Shown here: positions 24,124 through 34,600 of the stretch, in pieces
Layout: the number at the start of each line of letters is the position of its first letter
Position numbering within the stretch: the first letter of the stretch is position 1
Origin: Bacteroidetes bacterium MedPE-SWsnd-G1
GTDB taxonomy: Bacteria; Bacteroidota; Bacteroidia; Flavobacteriales; Flavobacteriaceae
Assembly: GCA_001874265.1 (NCBI GenBank)
Contig: MPDD01000002.1
Coordinates: 1-64,000, forward strand
DNA: 64,000 nucleotides
Direction of reading: 5' to 3'
Translations under genes and position numbers: made by a program
The notes under the pieces: model-generated
Told to the model about the DNA's origin: nothing
Databases searched by the model: none
The model's input: the letters and a program-made list of their open reading frames with translations, nothing else

Positions 24124-26907
24124 TTAAAACGTGTAATTTAAATTTAAATGAACCAATCTTGCTTGCACTGGAGTTACAATAAAATCGGCGTTTGGATTAT
24201 TGCTAATATACTCTTTAGTTGCATCGTCTTTACTAGCTCCAAAGGAATTAGGTCCGTAAAAATTTAATAAACCTTCTGATGCAAAAGCATTTTTTACATG
24301 AAGCCCAACATTAAATTGAGAAGTAAATTTATATACGGCACCAAAATTAAAAACACTATAAGAAGGCAATTGAAAAGCATTCGCAATATTTCCTTCACGC
24401 TCTCCCATAAAACGCCAATCAGCATAAACCGCTGTTTTATTCCAAGTATACTCAGGAGTTAAATTGAACATAACACTTGGGTTAAATGGCAATTTATTTC
24501 CGTTATAAGCAATGATTTCATCGTCACCAGTATCAATAGTTCCATTCGCATTATACACTGTAAAATCTTTCGCTTTTGCATTTTGCAAAGTTCCGTTGAA
24601 TCGCACATTAAAATCGGCTGTAGGATGATAGATACTTTCTATTTCTAGACCAAAAGTTTCAGTACTATTAAATTGCATTGGAGTGTAAAATATCGCATTG
24701 GTATCCTCGTCAAAAACAAAGGTACTAAACCCTACATTACTCAATTCACTATAAAAAAGTGTAGGAATTATTGTTAGTGACTTACTGTTAAATTTAATTC
24801 CTGCTTCTACTTGTGTAACTTGTTGACTTGGTCCTTTTTCATTAATTGGAACATTTGAAAAATTATCGAAATAATAATCGAGTTCAGGCGCTTTTTCTCC
24901 CTTAGAGAATCTTCCAAATAGATTGAAATTTTGATTAAACTCATAATTAACTCCTAACGAATAGGAAAAATTATTGTAACTATAATCGAATCCATCTTTT
25001 TCACCAGTCGAAATTAAAATTCCATTATCATAATCTGTTAACGGATTCCCATCATAACCTCCATCTTTCATTAACGGGGCCGCTCTATCCTTAGAGCCAA
25101 AATGAACAATAGAGTTCCAACGAAGACCAGCGTCAATCATCAATTTATCATTTACTTTCCATTGATCTTGAACGAACAAATGCAATTGATTTACATTTGC
25201 TTCTCCTTTTCCATAAAATAATCCTCCATAATTACTATATCCATTTTCATCCGAAAGTTGAACAATTGGTGCTCCTGGATTTTCAATACGAGCGGTCATG
25301 GCTGTTGGCTCTGCTGCATATGAAGCGTAGGCAAAACTTGCTCTGGTTAATGTCGAAATATTAGTATTTGCAATAAAAACACCTCCGTTCAAAATATGGT
25401 CATTCAGGTCACCTTGAAACGATAATTGATTCATAAACTCATCGCTATGATCGTCTTTATACCATGCTCCTACACCTAAAACAGCATCATTAGCTATTGT
25501 TCCATCGGTTAAATAATCAAAACTTGGTGGGTCTCCAAAAATACCAGCATTATTAACTCTCGCCATTTCTTGGCCTGTTTTTGCATTGTCAAAAATTACT
25601 TGACCCACTGGAAATCCAGCCCCACTAATAAAATATGGCAGGAAGCCATTTAAAGGTAATTTTGCGCTGGACAAACTCGTTTGCCAATTAGCGGACTTTG
25701 AAGAATACCGCATATGATTTACTACTTTCCAATTTTCCGAAACCTCAGATTCAAATAAAAACCCACCCGTAATATCTTTTGTGTGAATTCCGTTTGACGG
25801 GTCAAATTCATAATATCCTCCAACTCCATCAGGAATCATACTCTTTGAATTTGATATTAATTGTGCCGTAGATTTAAAATCTTGGTCATAAGCCGCTTCT
25901 GGATTTTTCCAATTATTTGCCGTTACACCAGTGGTTCTATTCACATGATCATCCAAATATTTTCCGTACAACTCTACTTTCCCTTTTACAAATGTGTAAC
26001 TTGTTCGTAATTTTAATTGACCTCCATTAGCCATGTTAAAGTCAATGTTCTTGTTTCCCTGATCTAAACGATGAGAAACTCCTACGCTATATCCAAACTT
26101 TTCGCTTAAAGGTCCTGAAATTGTGGCATCAATTTTATTGTAAAAATTACCATTATTATGTACGCCTGTATTTAATGAAATTGCTCCTTGCTGAATTTTA
26201 CTTATTCGGTTTGAAATGAAATTAAATACCCCTCCCGGTGAATTCATTCCTGAAATTGCCGCGGAACCGCCGCGAACCACTTCTACTCTTTTTATAGAAT
26301 TGTCTATTCTATGAAATAAATCAGGTGAGAATGATGAAAACTGTACCGCTGAAACTGGTAATCCATCTTCTTGTAATCCTACGTAATACCATCCTAAATC
26401 GTCTTCTGCAGAAATGGAGATTCCACGGGTATAAACTCTTGTAAATACCTCTCCTGCCGAAGCATCAACGTAAACTCCGGGTGTTCTTGCTAGTAAGGCT
26501 GCACTTCCCGAAACACCGAATGTCCTTATTCCCTTAGGAGTAATTGTACTTATAGGCACACTCAAATTTTTATTTGAAATAGGAATTAGAGTTCCTGTAA
26601 CGACAACCTCTTCTAAATTTAAATAATCTTTATCTAAAACAATCTGCAGAGTTCCCCCAATTTCAGCCACCAAAATTGTAAATGATTTATATCCTAAAAA
26701 AGAAACTTGCATCACTCCTTTCTCATTAACATTTTCTAATGAAAAATTACCGTCAATATCTGATATTGTAGCAACTGAAGAATTCTCAATACTAATATAA
26801 GCACCTTGCAACGGGTCCCCAGATTGAGATATTACCTTACCCGATATTTTTTGAGCAAAAAGTGTAGTTCCTAGCAATAAAAAAAATAGCAAAAAGTAGT
26901 GTTTCAT
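24124..26907 (-). CDS. TonB-dependent receptor with carboxypeptidase-like N-terminal domain
   Basis: The product is 927 residues: a signal peptide (about 1-18), a CarboxypepD_reg-like beta-sandwich (about 20-100, KISGKVISQSGDPLQGAYIS), a plug domain from about residue 115 (GVYVDASAGEVFTRVYTRG, VEVVRGGSAAISGMNSPGG), and a 22-strand-type barrel ending in LNLNYTF with the terminal Phe. It is not of the SusC type and no SusD is adjacent. The substrate may be a siderophore, an organophosphate or an oligosaccharide. The coupled downstream phosphodiesterase-like gene favours a phosphorus-containing ligand, as inference. Confidence 0.9.
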   Translation of the reverse strand: MKHYFLLFFLLLGTTLFAQKISGKVISQSGDPLQGAYISIENSSVATISDIDGNFSLENVNEKGVMQVSFLGYKSFTILVAEIGGTLQIVLDKDYLNLEEVVVTGTLIPISNKNLSVPISTITPKGIRTFGVSGSAALLARTPGVYVDASAGEVFTRVYTRGISISAEDDLGWYYVGLQEDGLPVSAVQFSSFSPDLFHRIDNSIKRVEVVRGGSAAISGMNSPGGVFNFISNRISKIQQGAISLNTGVHNNGNFYNKIDATISGPLSEKFGYSVGVSHRLDQGNKNIDFNMANGGQLKLRTSYTFVKGKVELYGKYLDDHVNRTTGVTANNWKNPEAAYDQDFKSTAQLISNSKSMIPDGVGGYYEFDPSNGIHTKDITGGFLFESEVSENWKVVNHMRYSSKSANWQTSLSSAKLPLNGFLPYFISGAGFPVGQVIFDNAKTGQEMARVNNAGIFGDPPSFDYLTDGTIANDAVLGVGAWYKDDHSDEFMNQLSFQGDLNDHILNGGVFIANTNISTLTRASFAYASYAAEPTAMTARIENPGAPIVQLSDENGYSNYGGLFYGKGEANVNQLHLFVQDQWKVNDKLMIDAGLRWNSIVHFGSKDRAAPLMKDGGYDGNPLTDYDNGILISTGEKDGFDYSYNNFSYSLGVNYEFNQNFNLFGRFSKGEKAPELDYYFDNFSNVPINEKGPSQQVTQVEAGIKFNSKSLTIIPTLFYSELSNVGFSTFVFDEDTNAIFYTPMQFNSTETFGLEIESIYHPTADFNVRFNGTLQNAKAKDFTVYNANGTIDTGDDEIIAYNGNKLPFNPSVMFNLTPEYTWNKTAVYADWRFMGEREGNIANAFQLPSYSVFNFGAVYKFTSQFNVGLHVKNAFASEGLLNFYGPNSFGASKDDATKEYISNNPNADFIVTPVQARLVHLNLNYTF

Positions 26908-26939
26908 GTAACTTAAAAAATATAAGAATTGTCAAATTT

Positions 26940-26947
26940 CAAAAGTA
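26940..26947 (-). promoter_or_regulatory. Probable -7 element of the receptor gene
   Basis: On the - strand the bases read TACTTTTG, an exact TAnnTTTG match 32 bases before the receptor start. The -33 region is poor. It implies that the receptor/phosphodiesterase pair is transcribed separately from the upstream glycosidase operon. Confidence 0.4.
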
Positions 26948-26989
26948 AGAATAACTACAACTAATTGCAGAGAAATAAGTCTAAATAAA

Positions 26990-27874
26990 TTATACTTTAA
27001 GCCTTTCTATTTTATCCCAAATTCCCCAATACGCGCCAACTTCTCCTTCATCTCCAACTTTCCAAGATTCGTCAAAAGATGAGAAATAAAATAAATCAAT
27101 ATCATCTTGAACACTCCAGTTAATCGAATTAATAAAATAAATTAATGCATTTTGATAAGAAGGAATAGCTCCTTCAAAGTTTTCACCTTTAAAAGGCCAA
27201 CCGGTTTCAGTAATAATCACTTTTTTACCGTTTCCAGCTTTCTTGGCCTGTTGGAACATATCTTTCATATACACCAAAGAATATTCAAGACTACATCCCT
27301 CCCAATATGGATAACAATTAGCTAAGACAACATCACAAACTTCTGTAATTTTTGGTCTTTTAGAGAATTCATAGTAGGCATCTACATATCCAACTGTAAC
27401 ATCTGGTATTTCTTTTTTAACTCCATGTATATATGCAAGTAATTCTTCTTCTGTTAGATCGCCTCTATACATAACTTCGTTACCAACTGCTGCAATATCT
27501 ACATAACCTTCTTTGGCAAGTTTAATAAGACCTGATATTTCTTTCTTATTTATACTCAAATCATTTCCTAGCCAAGCACCTACCATTGTTTTAATACCAA
27601 ATTCTTTTGCTATTACCGGTATCATTTCATTTCCATCTGTACAAGAAAATGAGCGTATCCATTTAGTATATGGGCTTATAATTTCCATGCGTCGTCTAAT
27701 CTGCTCTTCCGTGATTAGATCTCCTGGCTCTTGCCCTTCTTCATATGGGCTAAAGCATAAACCATGCATTCCATTATCTAATACTTTCTGAAAAATTGAT
27801 TTTAATTCTTCTTCTGAAGTTTCTTTCGTTTTAATTCCTGATAAGGATAATATCTTTTCTGCTCTGTACGACAT
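26990..27874 (-). CDS. Cytosolic GH17-type beta-1,3-glucanase
   Basis: The product is 294 residues and has no signal peptide or lipobox: it begins MSYRAEKILSLSGIK. GH17 features are the acid/base in AVGNEVMY (Glu133) and the nucleophile in IITETGWPF (Glu223), within a TIM barrel ending DLFYFSSFDESWK. GH17 enzymes hydrolyse or transglycosylate beta-1,3-glucan chains. It is the last gene of the locus, eight bases after a sugar permease, so it probably acts on imported oligosaccharides in the cytosol. A lipoprotein GH17 is encoded four genes upstream of the locus end. Transglycosylation to lengthen or remodel oligosaccharides for the phosphorylase is an alternative role. Confidence 0.8.
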   Translation of the reverse strand: MSYRAEKILSLSGIKTKETSEEELKSIFQKVLDNGMHGLCFSPYEEGQEPGDLITEEQIRRRMEIISPYTKWIRSFSCTDGNEMIPVIAKEFGIKTMVGAWLGNDLSINKKEISGLIKLAKEGYVDIAAVGNEVMYRGDLTEEELLAYIHGVKKEIPDVTVGYVDAYYEFSKRPKITEVCDVVLANCYPYWEGCSLEYSLVYMKDMFQQAKKAGNGKKVIITETGWPFKGENFEGAIPSYQNALIYFINSINWSVQDDIDLFYFSSFDESWKVGDEGEVGAYWGIWDKIERLKV

Positions 27875-27882
27875 TAATCTTT

Positions 27883-29316
27883 TTATTTTTTATTTAACTC
27901 TTTTCTCTTTGTCAAAGCCGATCTAACTTCTGAACTACGTTTTTCATCAACATCATAATCTTTCATCACCCACATTGCTCCAATGGTTCCCAGAACAGGG
28001 AAAAAGCAAAAGAATAAATGCAAACCGTTTATAGCTTCAGATTGTTCAGTAGTTGGAACCCCAGCTTCGAAACCTACAAACCAAATAATAACTCCTCCTA
28101 GTGCTCCAGCAATAGCAAAGCCTACTTTTACCATCCACCAATAAATAGCTCCAAAAATTCCTTCTCTACGTTTTCCTGAATTTAATTCGTCAATATCTAT
28201 AACATCAGCAGTCATAGACATCATGATTGTAAATAAACTGCCAATTCCAAATGAGAAAAAAGGTAATGCAATAATGTACATCCAAGGTTTTCCAGGAACA
28301 AAAAGAAAGTATAGCATCGCGTACCCAATTATTGAAATAGCCTGGGAAAGCATAAACGCTTTTTTCTTTCCTATTTTTTTTGAGAGCCATGCAACAATTG
28401 GAATTACAATAAAAGTAGTCCCTAGCGCACCTAAACACCCAAATAAAGACACCCAAATACCAGATGCCTCTGTATCACCATTAAATAATTTATAAACAAT
28501 CACGAAAAGTGTTAATGATGAAACCGCCATAAAAGCGTTATAAATAAGGAATGTTGAAATACATAATTTTCTAAATTCTTTTATCCTAAATGCCTCTACA
28601 AAACTTTCAAATATTTTATTCAAACTTCCTTTAATATTCCCAAAACTTAAAGGCTCGTAATCTTCATTTATAGTAGATTTACTTTTGATAAAAAGGGCAG
28701 GAACAATAGCGCAAACAGCACAGGGAATCGCTACCCATATTGCCAACTCTCTTACCGCTACATCTGCTGATGGAAACCATTCTGGATCGTACATAATAAC
28801 CCAAAACCATGGAGCAATAACCCAAGCCCATTGACCTATCCATTGAGCAATAGCCATAATACTGGTCCGCTCGTGAAAATCGTCACTCATCTCATAGCCC
28901 ATTGCCACATATGGAACACTGAAAAGTGTTAATCCTAAATAAAAAACGATAGACCAAAGAAAGAAATACCAGAAGTTGTATTGAACTGTGTTTTCTTTAA
29001 ATAGTTGCCACATAAAAATATAGGCAATCCCCATTAAAATTCCTCCCATGAGTACATATTGTCTTCTTCTTCCCCATTTAGATTTAGTATTATCTGAAAT
29101 GAATCCCATGATTGGATCTGAAATGGCGTCAAATAACCTTGGAAAAAGATATATCATTCCCCACATGAGCCCTGAAAACTTTAGATCTTGTATCAAGACT
29201 ACCATAAAAATACCCAATATTGCGGGAAACATTTGGTTGGCAAACATTCCTATTCCGAATGCTACTTTTTGTCCAAATGGCACCCGACTATTTTTTTCTA
29301 TTACATGTTTATCCAT
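27883..29316 (-). CDS. GPH-type MFS sugar permease
   Basis: The product is 477 residues with about 12 membrane helices. The signature RLFDAISDPIMGFISDNTKS followed by KWGRRRQY is typical of the glycoside-pentoside-hexuronide:cation symporter family. These carry di- and oligosaccharides with H+ or Na+ across the inner membrane. In this locus the probable cargo is laminaribiose or longer beta-1,3-glucan oligosaccharides, which suits the cytosolic GH17 and phosphorylase encoded beside it. The gap to the next gene is 8 bases and to the previous 19 bases. Confidence 0.88.
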   Translation of the reverse strand: MDKHVIEKNSRVPFGQKVAFGIGMFANQMFPAILGIFMVVLIQDLKFSGLMWGMIYLFPRLFDAISDPIMGFISDNTKSKWGRRRQYVLMGGILMGIAYIFMWQLFKENTVQYNFWYFFLWSIVFYLGLTLFSVPYVAMGYEMSDDFHERTSIMAIAQWIGQWAWVIAPWFWVIMYDPEWFPSADVAVRELAIWVAIPCAVCAIVPALFIKSKSTINEDYEPLSFGNIKGSLNKIFESFVEAFRIKEFRKLCISTFLIYNAFMAVSSLTLFVIVYKLFNGDTEASGIWVSLFGCLGALGTTFIVIPIVAWLSKKIGKKKAFMLSQAISIIGYAMLYFLFVPGKPWMYIIALPFFSFGIGSLFTIMMSMTADVIDIDELNSGKRREGIFGAIYWWMVKVGFAIAGALGGVIIWFVGFEAGVPTTEQSEAINGLHLFFCFFPVLGTIGAMWVMKDYDVDEKRSSEVRSALTKRKELNKK

Positions 29317-29335
29317 AAGTTCTATTGTTAGTTAA

Positions 29336-30355
29336 TTAGTATTCCGTTAACGTCTGTTTGTATTTATTCTTAATTACAACATATGTTTCTTTTTTATTCC
29401 TGTCTATATCTACTATTCCCCAAAATTCCTCGTTAGGAGTTCCGTCATAAGGTACTCCGGAACTATTCGGAGCCCACCCACCAATATCTTGGGTGTCTGT
29501 ATCACCTGCTTTCCACCATCCATCTGTAAAAGAGAACATCGTTACTCCAGAGCAAACTTCTCTGTTATTAAAAATACTTTCTAAGATTTTTGCATTTGCA
29601 TCGGCTTGTGCTTTTTCATTAAATCCTTCCTCATATCCTTGCTTAGTAATTGTCATATAACTGTCGCCTCCGGCTTCAGATAGATACATTGGTTTTTCGC
29701 TTACTTTTTCCCATTGTTCAAAGAGTTCAGACGGATTGTCCCATCTATAAATATTTAACCCCCAAACGTCAATTCTGTCCGTCATTTTTAAAGCTAGCGC
29801 GTCAGGTAATTCTCCGTGAGCAGTGGTTACTTTATGCTTTTTATCAATTTCTTGAATCAAGGCTGCACTTTCATTTAATGCTTTGTACCAGTTTGTGATA
29901 TCATCATTAAACCATTCTGGATGATAATTGTATTCATTTCCCAATTCCCACATTAAAATGGAAGGATGATCTATATATTTTTTTACATAATCAATAAAAG
30001 AGCCTGATAAGATATCATAATTCCCATTTTGATTATAACCAAAACCTATAATCACTTTGAGACCTGCACTATTTATTTTATCTAAAACATCGATATCATC
30101 AATTGGCTCGTAAACCCTTATCGTATTTATACCTGCCTCTACCATCAATTCTAAATCTTGATCGATTGTTTCGAAACTTCGTTGATCTGAACCTTTTGGT
30201 ACAGGGTGGTAACAAATTCCTTTTATTAAATATGGCTCATTGTTGTAGTGAAAAATCCTACTTTGATTACTTTCTATTTTATCTTTTGTATGTTTTTGAA
30301 CACAAGACAAAAGCCCAAACAAAATTAATCCTACTATGTATATTTGTTTTTTCAT
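29336..30355 (-). CDS. Lipoprotein clan GH-A glycosidase (GH2-like TIM barrel)
   Basis: The product is 339 residues from the ATG at 30355; a start 12 bases upstream is possible but the signal peptide begins at MKKQIY. The lipobox is LLSC (Cys18). The barrel reads like the catalytic domain of GH2: RSFETIDQDLELMVEAGINT then IRVYEP, the acid/base in WELGNEYNY and the probable nucleophile in YLSEAGGDSY. The flanking sandwich domains of GH2 are missing, so it is a stand-alone barrel. Beta-1,3-glucan-active GH-A families such as GH158 or GH5 are alternatives. Location should be the periplasm or cell surface. Confidence 0.65.
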   Translation of the reverse strand: MKKQIYIVGLILFGLLSCVQKHTKDKIESNQSRIFHYNNEPYLIKGICYHPVPKGSDQRSFETIDQDLELMVEAGINTIRVYEPIDDIDVLDKINSAGLKVIIGFGYNQNGNYDILSGSFIDYVKKYIDHPSILMWELGNEYNYHPEWFNDDITNWYKALNESAALIQEIDKKHKVTTAHGELPDALALKMTDRIDVWGLNIYRWDNPSELFEQWEKVSEKPMYLSEAGGDSYMTITKQGYEEGFNEKAQADANAKILESIFNNREVCSGVTMFSFTDGWWKAGDTDTQDIGGWAPNSSGVPYDGTPNEEFWGIVDIDRNKKETYVVIKNKYKQTLTEY

Positions 30356-30369
30356 CTCAACAATCATTT

Positions 30370-31644
30370 TTAATGTTGGCTATGTAACTGAATAATTCCA
30401 GGAACATGAACCGTTTCCAATAAAGCGTCCATATCACCATTAAATGTTTTTGTTATTGGATTTCCATTTCGTGTAAGTCCTTCAAAAACACCTTTATCTA
30501 CAGCATCCCATAGGGCGAACTTTGCTTTTCCTTCAACGGTAAATAATCCGAAATGATTTTCAGATCCTTCAGGATTATTAGCATCTTTCCAAGGTTCATC
30601 AAACCCTTCAAAATAAAAGCATCCAATATTATTTATATTGGTCCACGCTCTCATTAAATTATGAAAAACCGCTTCTTTGTATTCATCTGTTGCTTTTGCT
30701 CCATTTTGTCCATATAAATTATTACACACAGTTGCCCAACCGGTTTCTCCAATATGAATTGGCTTGTCGACTCCTAAATTTTGCATATAATTTTTTACGC
30801 CGTCATATTGGTTTTTTGCATATTCTAAAGAGCGTTGCATTGCTGCATCTACCTTTGCTAATTCAGAAAAACCATCCTCCTCTTCTAATACTCCCCAAAA
30901 TTGAGGATTATAATGTGTATCATGCATTGGATACGTATGCATTGATATAAAATCAACTTCTTTAATTAGAGTATCTAAATCTGGAACGTGGTATTGCCCT
31001 TCTCCACCACCCCATGACGCAAAATTATCAGAACTTGTGATCCATAAATCATTTGATAATTCTCCATTACTTTTTAAGGATTGTAAATGTTTAACCCATT
31101 TTAATATAATCCATGGCTCCACATAATAACCAGATTGCCATTTAACCATGGCCTCATTACCTACTGCTAATACTTTAATAATATCAGGATAACTATTTGC
31201 TAGTTCAACGGCTTTTGAAACTTCAACAGCATTTCGTGGGCTTTCCTCATTATGATTAAGTGGTTGATCCGTCCAAGCATTTTTACAATCTATCCAAATC
31301 CCGAGCATCACGTACATTTCAAAAGAAGGGTCTTCTTTTTTTAATTGCTCTATAGCCTTGACAAGATTACTTGCATGTGGTAAGTGCAGTTTATATGTTC
31401 TTAAAATTCCTACTCCAATTGCACTTAATAATTTCATATCTTCTTTCAACTCATCTATAGAAGGTTCTATTCCATGATCTGAATGTCTATAGCCTCCATA
31501 TGACATGGCTAAATAGTTTGGGTTTCCAAGAATTTCCTGTGCGGTTTTGTCTTTCACAGTATTGATTTTTTTAGGATTATTAGAGCAACCAATCAATGAA
31601 AATATAAACAGTAAAACATAAGGTACAGCTAGTATTTTTTTCAT
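30370..31644 (-). CDS. Lipoprotein GH17-type beta-1,3-glucanase
   Basis: The product is 424 residues with a lipobox (LIGC, Cys20). The TIM barrel shows the GH17 acid/base in AVGNEAMVKW and nucleophile in HIGETGWATV, with GCFYFEGFDEPWK near the end. It shares its fold with the shorter cytosolic GH17 at 26990 but has a longer barrel and about 45 extra C-terminal residues. It should act outside the inner membrane on beta-1,3-glucan. Neighbours are a GH2-like barrel (14-base gap) and the phosphorylase (17-base gap). Confidence 0.85.
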   Translation of the reverse strand: MKKILAVPYVLLFIFSLIGCSNNPKKINTVKDKTAQEILGNPNYLAMSYGGYRHSDHGIEPSIDELKEDMKLLSAIGVGILRTYKLHLPHASNLVKAIEQLKKEDPSFEMYVMLGIWIDCKNAWTDQPLNHNEESPRNAVEVSKAVELANSYPDIIKVLAVGNEAMVKWQSGYYVEPWIILKWVKHLQSLKSNGELSNDLWITSSDNFASWGGGEGQYHVPDLDTLIKEVDFISMHTYPMHDTHYNPQFWGVLEEEDGFSELAKVDAAMQRSLEYAKNQYDGVKNYMQNLGVDKPIHIGETGWATVCNNLYGQNGAKATDEYKEAVFHNLMRAWTNINNIGCFYFEGFDEPWKDANNPEGSENHFGLFTVEGKAKFALWDAVDKGVFEGLTRNGNPITKTFNGDMDALLETVHVPGIIQLHSQH

Positions 31645-31661
31645 GATAGTTGCTTTTAAAT

Positions 31662-34600
31662 TTAGTTAATTGACACTTCTATTTTTTCTACTTCACCAGT
31701 TCTTTCAAACATTTTCTTTGTTACTAATTCATCTAAAACTGGGTATTCATATGAAATTACTTCTCCTGAAGTCAGATAAACTTTAGCGCCTAGGTCTTGA
31801 CTTTGTTTATAAATTATTGGTACCTGACAATAAGTAAAACAAAGTGATTTTTTATCTAATTCTAATTGCTGCTCTTCTCCTTTTACATTTAAAAAATAGA
31901 ATTTTTTAGATTCTTTTAATAGTTCACTTCTGCGCAATAACCTTGGATCAAAATACAATCGACCGTTTTTTACACCTATTCCTAATTCTCCAAAACGGCT
32001 TAAAATATCCTCTTTTACTTGACCTGTCATTCCTGGTTGCTGCGCTCCTTTACCACCTGGTGTATGAGAATATGGATCTGTAGGAAATGCTCCATATAAT
32101 TCTGGAGATTTATGCACACCAATACCTTCATTTGCTTCATAATAATGCTCAAGCAACTTTCCTAAAACAACTTCATCTGCATTCGTTTCGATCGCCGTTA
32201 AACAGGTTTCTTGAATTGCTAAAACCAATTTAGAAACCATATGCCAATAGATAGAACCTAATCCTTCATATCCATAAAATGTACCCGAACGACCAGTAAA
32301 TGCTTTATGATTAAAAACCTCTTCAAAAATCTCCAACAATAATTCTCGATCCTTAGATTTAAGTGAACCGTATAAAGAAGAATCTAATTGTTCGAGTGCT
32401 TCTTTTAGACTATTGGCATTGTTAAATGACCCATTAAAATGATAGGTGCCTTCAACATCTTTTTGAATTATTTGGAGGTTCTTATCTGCTAATAATTTTT
32501 GTAACAATTCTGAATCTTTAACCCTTTTTTCAGGAATGCAATTTTTCTCGAAAAATCCAGGTAATTGTTTATTTGGATATAAAATATAACTGTATTGATC
32601 TGGTCTAAACAATGCGCTATTCTTTAATCCATTTAAAACATCTAAGACTTCTTCTGATTTAAGATATTTAGAACTCAATACCGCAACTTGGCCTTCTAAC
32701 ATTTCATCTAAATAGGAAACAGAAACTGTTGAAGAACTTGAAACAGTCATTAAATTATAGGCATGGTATAAATTATCCTTTCTTTTGTTTGCTCTAATAC
32801 TGTGTTCTAAAAAACTATTCGAAATTTTAACGAAATCTAGAATTTCATTTTTAGAAATCGAGATTTTATTATTTGAGAAACCACTGGAATAAACACTCTC
32901 CCTAAACTCACTACCTGCGTTACCTAAACCATCTAAAATGGTCTTTCTATCGGAATCAGAAATATCGTTTCGTAATAATTCTTGACTAGATTCGAACGTT
33001 TTATAAATTGCTAAGAAAAACTCTTGTAATTCTATTGAGACTTCATAATTACTTGTTTCCGATTTCGCTACTATATTTTCAAAAAAACTTAAAAATCTTC
33101 TTAAATAATAGAGCGTTACCATAGACACACCATTTCCAACCAACGCATTATTTGCATCATTCCATTCTGGTCTTTGTGTGTTCATCCAAATACCAGCTTC
33201 TGGAATAAAATTACTCAGTTTTGCAAGCACAGTTGCTAATAACTTCTCCATCATTGTTGCTCTTGCAACTTGCCCCTCAATATTTAACAATAATGCCCCA
33301 TCGGCTCCTTTTTCTGCTTTTAATGATGCTATTTTATCGTGTAAATTTTGATCAAATACAATGGTGTCTTTAGGGTTTCTTAAAATCTCTTGATATGACT
33401 TTATTTTATAGGGAACATTAGCATACACAAAGATATTCTCTGAAAAATATGCTGCCAATTTATTCGGATAATGATTCTCTATAAATTCTAAAAACTTTAA
33501 AAGGTATATAATTTGATGATCTCCCCAATACCCGATATACGCCCAGGGATCATGTGGATCTTCAACCTCCCAGTCAAAACCATCTTTTGTTACTCTATAT
33601 GGGTTGTATCCTTCGAATGTAGACGCATTTAAAAATTTATGAATCATACTATCGATAAAATCTGGATAGGAATGAGCCAATGCTTCCCAATTCTGAAAAA
33701 TATCCCTCCAATTTCCTTGATAATCTAATATTTTCGAACCATCAATTTCGTTTTTGGTGTTAATAGAAAAACGATTCCAAGGCCTACTGGGATCACCATG
33801 TCGTCGACTGAATTTTAAAGGTAAATATTCAAAACACAGTCTTTTAAAATCTAAATCATTTGACTTTCTCGCAGTGTTAATTAAGAATCCTAAATCAAAA
33901 AATTCATTAAACGTTGTTAGCGTTTTCTCCGCGTTCTGATATACTTCTATATTGGCATTGTAAAGATATTTTACAAAATCATTTTTTTCTATTTGATAAT
34001 TGCAATCAAAAATACCCCCACGCATGATATTGAATAATGTGTTTGAAAAATGTCGCGCATCACGCATTTTATCTGCAGACAATTGCAATCCATCTGAGGC
34101 CGCGTTTAAAGCTACTAGATTTTTAGTTCCTTCATCTATTTCTTTTTGCAATAAAGCCTCAATATCTGTTTCTGATTTCAGTAAGGCTATGATTTCATTA
34201 ACTTCAGATACAGACTGATTTACATTTGCAACGGTAATCCACTCCTTATTTTCAGCTGCATCCAAATTAATTTGAGCATTAACAAAATACCCTCCTTTTT
34301 CCGCCTTTACATCCGTCTCTTGTTCAATTGTAAATCCTTTTCTAAAATTATTAAGTTGTAAAGAAGAAACTAAATACTTTGCTTTAGAAAGCCCTGCGGA
34401 CCAAACTATACTTGCTTTCAGAGCTTCACTTGGTTCAGCTCTATCTACAATTATGGCACTTAATGCAAAAATACCCAACCCAACTTCCGATTGTAATTCA
34501 CTTCGCTTATAGGCATCCACCAAATTACTTGAGGCATTCTGCAATGCAGAAGATACACCTGAAGGCAAAATGTTTTGAAGCCCATCCAAAAACTCAATAT

